From: Clostridiaceae bacterium
GTDB lineage: Bacteria > Bacillota > Clostridia > Oscillospirales > Acutalibacteraceae
Reading direction: 5' to 3'
Assembly: GCA_016302625.1 (NCBI GenBank)
Contig: JAEDNG010000065.1
Coordinates: 1-5,521 of the forward strand
Length of the DNA: 5,521 bases
The notes beneath the pieces were generated by a model. The model had not been told where the DNA came from and ran no database searches. It saw nothing but the letters and a program-made list of their open reading frames with translations. Positions 1 to 5,184 of the stretch are shown here, one piece after another (position 1 is the stretch's first letter; every line of letters starts with the position of its first letter). The position numbers and the translations under genes are program-made.

Positions 1-119
1 CCCACAATTATTACGGCAAGACCGACTGTAACGCCCTTTTTGTTAAGCTCGGCGACTTCTCTTTTTACGCGTTCCTTTACGGCGGCGGATATCGCTTTTC
101 CGTCAATTATTCTGCTCAT
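1..119 (-). CDS. folD: FolD, bifunctional methylenetetrahydrofolate dehydrogenase/cyclohydrolase, N-terminal fragment
   Basis: Only the first 39 codons lie in the window; the rest continues beyond position 1. The reading begins MSRIIDGKAISAAVKERV and reaches VTVGLAVIIVG, which matches the conserved FolD start: an IIDGK motif, an amphipathic helix, then the GLAVI(L)VG strand before the missing catalytic Tyr/Lys region. FolD is a cytosolic enzyme that interconverts 5,10-methylene-, methenyl- and 10-formyl-tetrahydrofolate using NADP. The ATG at 117-119 has AGGAGG at 126-131, 6 nt upstream, and both lie inside the end of lgt, so the two genes overlap by 17 nt in different frames and are probably translationally coupled. 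It is the last visible gene of the minus-strand operon. The family call rests on this short N-terminus alone, but the pattern is characteristic. Confidence 0.85.
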   Translation of the reverse strand, partial: MSRIIDGKAISAAVKERVKREVAELNKKGVTVGLAVIIV

Positions 120-1035
120 TATTTTCCTCCTGTATATTATCGCTGTCGGTAAATTCTTCGGAAATTTCCTCGGTTTCCTCATTATCAGCGAAGACCGCCT
201 CGTAGCTTTCGGGAACGGCATTTTGCTGTGCGCGGCGGTAAAAAACCGTAAGCAGTACAATCCCCGCAACGCATATCGTAAAGGACAAAAGACATGAAAC
301 GCGAATATTTCCGATCATCAGGCTGTCGGTTCGCAAAAGCTCGATAATTCCTCTGCCGAAGCCGTACCACACACAGTACATAAGCGAAATTTCGCCGCTG
401 AATTTGCGTCTTTTGCTTAAATAGTTTAAAACGAAAAATCCGGTGATACACCATATAGATTCATACAGAAAGCAGGGGTGAACAAGACCCTCGCCCATTT
501 CCGATATTGTCTTTGTGCTTTCCATACCCCACCAGCTGCTGCCGGTAAAGTCGCCGTACGCCTCTTGATTTACAAAATTTCCCCAGCGGCCTATTCCCTG
601 ACCGATTAGAAAACCGACGGCGGCAATATCGAACATATCAAAAATATTCACCTTACGGATTTTACACATCACGGCACCCGAAACAAAAGCACCTATAACT
701 CCGCCGTAAATAGCAAGGCCGGCAAAGCCCGAAGAATCCCCGAAGCCGAAAAAGTCGCCTATACCGTCAAGCGGTTCGCCGTCAAAAATCACATAATAGG
801 TACGCGCCGATAGTATAGCGACAGGGGTCGCAACCAAAATAACATCGAGCATACGGTCGGGGTTAAGCCCGAAACGCTTTGCGTTTTTAAGTCCGTATAT
901 CAGCGCCAGTAAAAAGCCGGTCGCAATTATAATTCCGTACCAGTAAATATCCCAGTGTCCCTTGCCGATGGGAATTGAAAATGCAATCGGCGAAAGGGTA
1001 AGATGTATTCCGAAAATCGTAACGTCGTAGCTCAT
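103..1035 (-). CDS. lgt: Prolipoprotein diacylglyceryl transferase
   Basis: This integral membrane enzyme transfers diacylglycerol from phosphatidylglycerol to the lipobox cysteine of prolipoproteins, the first step of lipoprotein maturation. The 310-residue protein shows the family signature GRWGNFVNQE at 149-158, with Arg150, Asn153 and Glu158 aligning with E. coli R143, N146 and E151. It also has the HPCFLYE motif (186-192), the GRGIIELLRTDS motif (228-238) and about seven hydrophobic segments. At the position of E. coli His103 (HGG) it has Tyr110 in IYGG. The last 40 residues (about 271-310) are a hydrophilic Glu/Asp/Asn-rich tail beyond the final membrane helix, longer than in E. coli Lgt and probably cytoplasmic. 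GGAGGA at 1043-1048 supports the ATG at 1035. The start is 3 nt past the yfmH stop, so the ribosome site lies inside the end of yfmH; folD begins within the lgt 3' end. Confidence 0.96.
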   Translation of the reverse strand: MSYDVTIFGIHLTLSPIAFSIPIGKGHWDIYWYGIIIATGFLLALIYGLKNAKRFGLNPDRMLDVILVATPVAILSARTYYVIFDGEPLDGIGDFFGFGDSSGFAGLAIYGGVIGAFVSGAVMCKIRKVNIFDMFDIAAVGFLIGQGIGRWGNFVNQEAYGDFTGSSWWGMESTKTISEMGEGLVHPCFLYESIWCITGFFVLNYLSKRRKFSGEISLMYCVWYGFGRGIIELLRTDSLMIGNIRVSCLLSFTICVAGIVLLTVFYRRAQQNAVPESYEAVFADNEETEEISEEFTDSDNIQEENNEQNN

Positions 1036-1038
1036 TTA

Positions 1039-2310
1039 TTATTCCTCCGTTATCGGGTTTATAACCGAAAGCACGGCCTTTTCGCCGTCAAGCAGAGATA
1101 GCCGCTTGTAAATATCCTCGGGGGTGACGGTTTTAAGGTATTTAAGCTCGTCAAACAGACCGCAGTCCGACATTGCGCAGTTTACAAGCTGCATTGCAAT
1201 GCTCTCGACATTGTTAAAAGCGCGGACGGCGTCGCCGTACATTCCGCACCGAACCGCCGAAAAGAGCTTTTTATCGATGCCGTCGGTTTTAAGCCGCTCA
1301 ATTTCAGCTTTAATTTCCTCTGCAACGCGTTTCGGGTCGGAGGATTCGCCCTCGAATATAGAACAGGCATAGCCGCGCCCCGTAAAGTATTCGTTCCCGA
1401 ACTCGTCGTTGATAAGTCCCTCGTTTACAAGCCTTTTGTAAAGCGGAGAAGAGTCGCCGGCAATTATTTCAAGCAAAATTTCGGAGCAGACCTTTTCCTT
1501 AACCGTGCGCTCCGGCTCGTTTACGGTTTCTTTAAAGCCTAAACAGAACATCGGCTGAGCCACGGCAAGCTTTTGCTCGGCAAAAGCATCTGTAATACCG
1601 TCAGGCTCTTCAAAGTCAGTTCTTAAAATTTCAATCGGATTATTTGTTTTAATTCCGCTGTCAACCATTGAAAGCACCTTTTCGGTACTTACGTTTCCCG
1701 CAATGCAGATGAACATATTGGAGGGATTGTAAAAGGTATTGTAGCAGTCGTAAAGCAGCTTATCGTCAATCTCGGCGATTGATTCAACGGTGCCCGCTAT
1801 GTCAATCCTGACAGGGTGGTTTTTATACATAGCCTCCAGCATGTTGAACATGACCTTCCAGCCGGGGCTGTCATCGTACATTCTGATTTCCTGGCCGATT
1901 ATTCCCTGCTCTTTTTTAACGGTCTGAGCCGTAAAATAGGGCGACTGAACGAAATCAAGCAGTATAGAAAGATTATCGTAAAATCTGTCCGAGCATGAGA
2001 ACAAATAGCATGTGCGGTCAAAGGAGGTGAAGGCATTTGCATACGCACCGGTTTCGGCGTATTTTGTAAACGCGTCGCCGTCCTCGCTTTCAAAAAGCTT
2101 GTGCTCCAAAAAATGGGCTATGCCCTCGGGCACCTTTACTTCCTTTCCGTCTACCGAAAAGCAGGTGTCAATCGAGCCGTATTTAGTGCCGAAAACGGCA
2201 TAAGCCGAGTTGTACTGCGGCTTTTCCAATATATAGATTTTAAGTCCCGACGGGTGAACCGCCGCAACATAGCTTTCGCCTATATCGCTTTCAAAAACCT
2301 GTTTTTGCAT
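1039..2310 (-). CDS. yfmH: M16-family zinc peptidase, YfmH type (catalytic partner)
   Basis: This is a 423-residue M16B peptidase-like protein of the usual size for a two-domain subunit. The inverted zinc motif HxxEH is present as HFLEH at 66-70, with Glu141 in GQEIRMYDD as the likely third zinc ligand, so this subunit looks catalytic. The C-terminal half has the M16 pattern SSPLYKRLVNEGLI. NCBI names this family 'EF-P 5-aminopentanol modification-associated protein YfmH' after the Bacillus ymfF/ymfH pair; its true substrate is not evident here. A GTG at 2313 would add one residue, but AGGAGG at 2318-2323 lies 7 nt from the ATG at 2310 and only 4 nt from the GTG, so the ATG is preferred. That ATG shares its A with the yfmF stop (TGATG), implying coupled synthesis of the two subunits. 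Confidence 0.92.
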   Translation of the reverse strand: MQKQVFESDIGESYVAAVHPSGLKIYILEKPQYNSAYAVFGTKYGSIDTCFSVDGKEVKVPEGIAHFLEHKLFESEDGDAFTKYAETGAYANAFTSFDRTCYLFSCSDRFYDNLSILLDFVQSPYFTAQTVKKEQGIIGQEIRMYDDSPGWKVMFNMLEAMYKNHPVRIDIAGTVESIAEIDDKLLYDCYNTFYNPSNMFICIAGNVSTEKVLSMVDSGIKTNNPIEILRTDFEEPDGITDAFAEQKLAVAQPMFCLGFKETVNEPERTVKEKVCSEILLEIIAGDSSPLYKRLVNEGLINDEFGNEYFTGRGYACSIFEGESSDPKRVAEEIKAEIERLKTDGIDKKLFSAVRCGMYGDAVRAFNNVESIAMQLVNCAMSDCGLFDELKYLKTVTPEDIYKRLSLLDGEKAVLSVINPITEE

Positions 2311-3587
2311 CACTTTTCCTCCTTGGGCAAAAGTCTGTAAACCGTGTGAAGCTTTACACCTTTTGCGGCGTTCACAACGTCCTCACGGGTGATTTGCTTT
2401 ATTCTTTCGGCAATGTCCTCCGGTGAATAAAGAGTACTGTTATTAGCCTTTAAGGCATACCATGTGTCAAGAGAAACCTGACTGTCGTTATAAGTATTAA
2501 GCGAATCGCAAATACTCTTAAGAGAAGAATTAAATTCAAAATCGGAAAATTCCCCGTTTTTAACGATATCGAGCTGAGATATAATTGCTTTCTCCGCTTT
2601 TTCGGCGTTTTCCTTTTCAACGCCCGATTCAACCGTTATAAGACCCTTTTGACGTACAGCCGACGCGGAGCAGTAGTAGCAAAGGCTCATTTTTTCGCGG
2701 ACGTTTGAGAAAAGTCTCGAATAAGGGCCGCCGCCGAAAATGTCGGTCATTATCATAACCGGAAGCGAAACGTCGTCGTCCCCGCTCATACGTGAGGAAA
2801 AGCCCATTACAAGCTTGCCCTGTTTAACATCCATTTTTTCGGTAACGCTTACAGGCGTTTCGCGCTCTTTAGCGGCGCTGTTTATTTTGCAGTCTGTAAT
2901 ATCGTCCCGCTTAATACCGTCAAAACGTTCTGCAATATCCTCAAAAAGTCTTTGCGGTAACGCCGCTCCGATAACCTGAATTCTGATGAACGCTTTCTTA
3001 AGCAGGTCTTTCCACGCGGAATACAAGGTTTCGCCCGTAACGGCTTCAACATCATCTGCTGTTCCGCATTTCGGAACGCCGTAAGCATCGCCCTTAAACA
3101 TTTCCTCAATAAGTCGGTTTTTGGCATAAATCCGTTTTTCGCTGATTTCACCCTTAATATGCTCGATTGCCTTGCGTTTTTCGCGCGCCAGATCGTCCGC
3201 GGCAAAAGCGCCGTTTTCCGCTTTAGGCTCGAAAATAAGACTCAAAAGCATTTCGCACGCCTGTTTAATAAGTGATTCGCTTTCAAAGGTGTATTTATCG
3301 TTTATCACCGAAATACGCATTTTAAGGAGCTGATAATCTCCGAGCTTTTCCGCCGCCGCGTCAAGCTGTGCGCCGTAAAGGCGGTTCAGCTTGTAATTGA
3401 GCACCGAAAAATCCGGATATTTTTCGCCGCAGGTAGTCATTATAAAGGGCAACAGCGCATAAGCCGCCGCAGTCTCTCTTTTAAGCGGCAGATAAAAATT
3501 AAATGAAACCGAGGTTGTATTAAACCTTTCATTTTTAATAAACAGTCCCTCGACACCGTCTGACAGCCGATAAATTTTAGCAGACAT
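2310..3587 (-). CDS. yfmF: M16-family peptidase-like protein, YfmF type (non-catalytic partner)
   Basis: This 425-residue protein has the length and fold signature of M16B peptidases but no HxxEH: the matching region around residues 45-58 reads ALLPFIMTTCGEKY, with no zinc-binding histidines. The C-terminal domain keeps the glycine-rich and Arg/Tyr signature (FGGGPYSRLF at 284-293, then R297-E-K with Tyr304), which in M16 partner subunits helps bind the substrate. This is the usual arrangement of an active/inactive M16 pair, and yfmH follows directly with a one-base overlap. It is the first gene of the minus-strand operon. AGGAGG at 3594-3599, 6 nt before the ATG, fixes the start, and a strong promoter lies at 3624-3652. 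Known family name: YfmF (B. subtilis YmfF). The substrate is not known from this sequence. Confidence 0.9.
   Translation of the reverse strand: MSAKIYRLSDGVEGLFIKNERFNTTSVSFNFYLPLKRETAAAYALLPFIMTTCGEKYPDFSVLNYKLNRLYGAQLDAAAEKLGDYQLLKMRISVINDKYTFESESLIKQACEMLLSLIFEPKAENGAFAADDLAREKRKAIEHIKGEISEKRIYAKNRLIEEMFKGDAYGVPKCGTADDVEAVTGETLYSAWKDLLKKAFIRIQVIGAALPQRLFEDIAERFDGIKRDDITDCKINSAAKERETPVSVTEKMDVKQGKLVMGFSSRMSGDDDVSLPVMIMTDIFGGGPYSRLFSNVREKMSLCYYCSASAVRQKGLITVESGVEKENAEKAEKAIISQLDIVKNGEFSDFEFNSSLKSICDSLNTYNDSQVSLDTWYALKANNSTLYSPEDIAERIKQITREDVVNAAKGVKLHTVYRLLPKEEK
2318..2323 (-). promoter_or_regulatory. Ribosome binding site deciding the yfmH start
   Basis: AGGAGG on the minus strand, inside the 3' end of yfmF. 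It is 7 nt from the ATG at 2310 and 4 nt from the alternative GTG at 2313, favouring the ATG. Confidence 0.75.
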
Positions 3588-3623
3588 TTTATTCCTCCTA
3601 AAGGAAAAATTACATTTTTCTTT

Positions 3624-3652
3624 AGTATAGCATAAATATTCCGATTTTACAA
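3624..3652 (-). promoter_or_regulatory. Vegetative promoter of the yfmF-yfmH-lgt-folD operon
   Basis: On the minus strand, -35 TTGTAA (3647-3652) is followed by a 17-nt spacer and -10 TATACT (3624-3629), preceded by TG at the extended -10 position. The start point would fall near 3617, giving a leader of about 30 nt to the yfmF ATG with its AGGAGG site. No other promoter is seen before the close-packed downstream genes, so this one probably drives all four. Its -35 box lies inside the palindrome at 3634-3679. Confidence 0.75.
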
Positions 3653-3679
3653 TTTATAAATTATAAAATCAGAATATTT
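3634..3679. repeat. 46-bp AT-rich palindrome between yfmF and pdaB'
   Basis: The outer 16-nt arms (3634-3649 and 3664-3679) are inverted copies with one mismatch, and the centre (3651-3662) is itself a perfect 12-nt palindrome. Only two of 23 base pairs fail over the full length. It covers the -35 and most of the spacer of the yfmF promoter and ends 4 nt before the proposed pdaB sporulation promoter. It could be an operator for a dimeric regulator or a cruciform-prone spacer. It has no GC-rich stem or T-run, so it is unlikely to be a terminator. Confidence 0.6.
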
Positions 3680-3682
3680 TAT

Positions 3683-3711
3683 AGAATAGTATACAAGCCG
3701 GTATTCATATT
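3683..3711 (+). promoter_or_regulatory. Sporulation-type (sigma-G or sigma-E like) promoter before the truncated pdaB copy
   Basis: AGAATA (3683-3688), a 17-nt spacer and CATATT (3706-3711) resemble the sigma-G pattern TGnATA-N17-CATAnTA. Read as sigma-E, GAATAGT with a 15-nt spacer before CATATTTT also fits fairly well. The predicted start near 3718 lies just before the AGAGGAG ribosome site at 3728-3734. B. subtilis pdaB is known to be expressed from sporulation sigma factors, which makes this placement sensible. It is a pattern match only. Confidence 0.5.
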
Positions 3712-3742
3712 TTTTATTAGAAAGCAAAGAGGAGATTTACAT

Positions 3743-3921
3743 ATGAAATTCTTAATAATAACAAAAAAACAGATAATGCTTAGTATTTGCGCGGTTATAG
3801 CGGTGACAGCGGTAGTGATAGGCTCGGTAACGGCGTTTGCGAACAACGACCGAAAGCTGCCGATTTACTGCGTCGAGACCGACAAAAAACAGGTCGCGAT
3901 AAGCTTTGATGCAGCATGGGG
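3743..3921 (+). repeat. Direct repeat, left copy (pdaB 5' end)
   Basis: These 179 nt recur at 5006-5184, offset by 1,263 bp. Only four bases differ, all within the first 40 nt (codons 3, 10, 11 and 14). From 3783 to 3921 the two copies are identical for 139 nt. Homology stops abruptly after the GGGG that follows the GCAT of the AAWG codons. Confidence 0.97.
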
Positions 3922-3955
3922 TAATAGTAAAAAGGTACAAAACAATATATGGTAA
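3743..3955 (+). pseudogene. Truncated 5' copy of the PdaB-like deacetylase gene
   Basis: The first 61 codons match the N-terminus of the intact gene at 5006: a signal/anchor helix (about residues 12-33), then a short linker and the first NodB motif SFDAAWG (54-60). After GN the frame runs into unrelated sequence (SKKVQNNIW) and stops at 3953-3955. Motifs 2 and 3 and the rest of the deacetylase fold are absent, so no enzyme activity is possible. The start has a good ribosome site (AGAGGAG, 8 nt spacing) and a sporulation-type promoter, so a 70-residue membrane-anchored or secreted peptide could still be made. I read it as the original 5' end of pdaB, divergent from yfmF, cut off when the toxin-inhibitor block entered. 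The downstream hairpin starts at its stop codon. Confidence 0.85.
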
Positions 3956-3990
3956 AGCCTGTATATACCAAATGGAATATACAGGCTTTA
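3953..3990. terminator. Probable bidirectional terminator hairpin between pdaB' and the barstar gene
   Basis: The arms TAAAGCCTGTATAT (3953-3966) and its exact complement (3977-3990) form a 14-bp stem. After one mismatch, two further C-G pairs close a 4-nt AAAT loop. It lies between convergent genes: it begins at the stop codon of the truncated pdaB and ends 3 nt from the barstar stop. Short T-runs follow in both directions but neither U-tract is strong, so termination in either direction may be incomplete. Confidence 0.6.
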
Positions 3991-3993
3991 AAA

Positions 3994-4275
3994 TTACAAT
4001 TCATAACTAAATTTTATTTCTTCATCCTCTTCAGATGCTTCTTTGAAAGTTTCAATTACTTTTAAAACGTTTTCTTTTAAGTTTTCTGCTGCCTTATTTT
4101 CGGGTTTGTAAATCACCGTTATTTCGATTGGTGTTTCAATAAAGCCCGTAAGCATATCCCATAAAGCATCTAAATTATTCCCATACCATTCGGGCAATTC
4201 TAATTTTTTTCTGATTTCATTGTGTAAATCCATCGGATATTTACATTTTGAAAAATCAATAACAATAATTTTCAT
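3994..4275 (-). CDS. Barstar-family ribonuclease inhibitor (immunity protein)
   Basis: The 93-residue product is close to barstar (about 90 residues) in length and layout: a first strand MKIIVIDF, a helix, then the diagnostic LPEWYGNNLDALWD segment (27-40). Barstar residues that plug the barnase active site are kept: Asp36 and Asp40 match barstar D35 and D39, Trp39 matches W38, Thr43-Gly44 match T42-G43, and Glu79 in FKEA matches E76. Barstar Tyr29 is replaced by Trp30. It should bind and block the adjacent barnase-type RNase in the cytoplasm. It starts 9 nt after the toxin stop, and its AGGAGG (4281-4286) overlaps the toxin TAG stop, so translation is probably coupled. No promoter of its own is evident. 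A hairpin follows directly after its stop. Confidence 0.95.
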   Translation of the reverse strand: MKIIVIDFSKCKYPMDLHNEIRKKLELPEWYGNNLDALWDMLTGFIETPIEITVIYKPENKAAENLKENVLKVIETFKEASEEDEEIKFSYEL

Positions 4276-4284
4276 ATTGTCCTC

Positions 4285-4854
4285 CTAACATATTTGATTA
4301 AATGTAAAATAATGGTCGTAAGTAACAAACACTAATCCATCATTCGAGTAAAGAATTCTAGAACTATTTCGTATCCCACCAGTATAATTTATATCTGCTT
4401 CATACCATATTCTACCGTCAACAGATGGTAGTTTACCATCCTTATTTCTGTAAATATCTCCACCAATAACGCCTTTGTCTGTCACTTGATGTAAATTCAT
4501 TAAAATCGGTTTCCAACCAAGTTTTTTGGCTTCCTTTTTAGTAATATATTGTTTTGGTAAAGACTCACCGTTTGAAAGTGAAACATCTATCCCCTTTTCA
4601 CTTTCAAAAGTACATGTTCCTTTTTTAACAGATTCAGACCATACAACAGTACAAGCACAATTTTCGTGTAATTTAGGAAATCTTGGCGGCGCATCTTTGG
4701 GCAAATATAATTTACCATGTAAATCAAAACAAGGTTTGCAAGTTGAAGGCGAAAGCATACAAATCCAAACCTTATATTTCTTGTCTTCATAAAATTGAGG
4801 ATTGAATTTTATTCCTTTTATACCCGCAACAATCATATCACCTAATAAACTCAT
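4285..4854 (-). CDS. Barnase-type ribonuclease toxin with an N-terminal MuF/phage-head-like Cys-His module
   Basis: Residues about 99-188 are a barnase domain, an endoribonuclease that cleaves single-stranded RNA. Barnase K27, E73, R83, R87 and H102 correspond to K106, E152, R162, R166 and H181 with identical spacing (46, 10, 4, 15), and long blocks such as EADINYT, RILYS and DHY-TF are kept, so it looks active. Residues about 25-72 carry C39xxC42, H46, PP (56-57) and H63-E-N-C66-A-C68, resembling the C-terminal Cys/His cluster of Mu gpF/SPP1 gp7 head morphogenesis proteins. No signal peptide is visible, unlike secreted barnase. The ATG at 4854 is fixed by GGAGGTGA (4861-4868), a full anti-SD match at 6 nt. 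The barstar gene follows. The DNA is more AT-rich than the flanking operon, suggesting acquisition. It may be an orphan toxin tip derived from a longer MuF polymorphic toxin. Confidence 0.93.
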   Translation of the reverse strand: MSLLGDMIVAGIKGIKFNPQFYEDKKYKVWICMLSPSTCKPCFDLHGKLYLPKDAPPRFPKLHENCACTVVWSESVKKGTCTFESEKGIDVSLSNGESLPKQYITKKEAKKLGWKPILMNLHQVTDKGVIGGDIYRNKDGKLPSVDGRIWYEADINYTGGIRNSSRILYSNDGLVFVTYDHYFTFNQIC

Positions 4855-4877
4855 TAAATATCACCTCCCTTTTGAAT

Positions 4878-4942
4878 ATTATATCAAAAGAAAAAGCGAC
4901 ATTCACCGACATAATTATAATACGAATATAAGAAATAAGCAA
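4878..4942 (-). promoter_or_regulatory. Candidate tandem promoters for the toxin-inhibitor operon
   Basis: Two minus-strand options precede the toxin. The distal one is -35 TTGCTT (4937-4942), a 17-nt spacer and a perfect -10 TATAAT (4914-4919). The proximal one is an extended -10, TGATATAAT (4878-4886), whose -35 (GTGAAT, 4901-4906) is weak and whose start would lie just before the ribosome site at 4861-4868. Both look like housekeeping sigma promoters, unlike the sporulation-type promoter facing the other way. Confidence 0.5.
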
Positions 4943-4957
4943 TTAAAATAATTTAAT

Positions 4958-4988
4958 ATAATATCGTACGAGCACTTTGACATATAAA
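4958..4988 (+). promoter_or_regulatory. Sporulation-type (sigma-E or sigma-G like) promoter of the intact pdaB copy
   Basis: As sigma-G: ATAATA (4958-4963), a 17-nt spacer and CATATAA (4981-4987). As sigma-E: TAATATC (4959-4965), a 15-nt spacer and CATATAAA. The layout parallels the promoter of the truncated copy, and the two upstream regions share scattered matches (AATA, TAC, AGC, CATAT) around a spacer of the same length, so they look like diverged homologues. GAGGTG at 4994-4999 is the ribosome site. Confidence 0.45.
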
Positions 4989-5005
4989 ATATTGAGGTGC
5001 TTTTT

Positions 5006-5184
5006 ATGAAATTTTTAATAATAACAAAAAAACATTTAATGCTTGGTATTTGCGCGGTTATAGCGGTGACAGCGGTAGTGATAGGCTCGGTAACGGCGTT
5101 TGCGAACAACGACCGAAAGCTGCCGATTTACTGCGTCGAGACCGACAAAAAACAGGTCGCGATAAGCTTTGATGCAGCATGGGG
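5006..5184 (+). repeat. Direct repeat, right copy (pdaB 5' end)
   Basis: Partner of 3743-3921. The last 139 nt (5046-5184) are identical to 3783-3921, while the first 40 nt hold four substitutions and the sequence upstream is strongly diverged. Confidence 0.97.

Noticed and set aside
2311..2313. GTG as the yfmH start, giving 424 residues
   Set aside because: It would sit only 4 nt from AGGAGG, while the ATG at 2310 has the ideal 7 nt; the difference is one residue.
3634..3679. The palindrome as a rho-independent terminator
   Set aside because: The stem is almost all A/T with no following T-run, and it overlaps a promoter between divergent genes, where no terminator is needed.
4526..4792. 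88-codon plus-strand reading frame within the toxin gene
   Set aside because: It is the complement of a clearly conserved barnase gene and has no independent support.
4957..4962. TATAAT on the plus strand before pdaB
   Set aside because: No acceptable -35 lies 16-18 nt upstream and the region is AT-rich, so this hexamer is expected by chance; the CATAT-type promoter fits better.
4977..4982. Perfect TTGACA upstream of the intact pdaB copy
   Set aside because: A -10 box at the right distance would fall on 5000-5005 (CTTTTT), directly before the start codon, so it cannot be a working -35 for this gene.
4915..5109. 64-codon minus-strand reading frame across the pdaB promoter
   Set aside because: It is antisense to the pdaB start and the promoters, has no convincing ribosome site and shows no family resemblance.
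3743..5184. Insertion sequence or transposon
   Set aside because: There is no transposase, no terminal inverted repeats and no short target duplication; the 179-nt repeats are host gene sequence.
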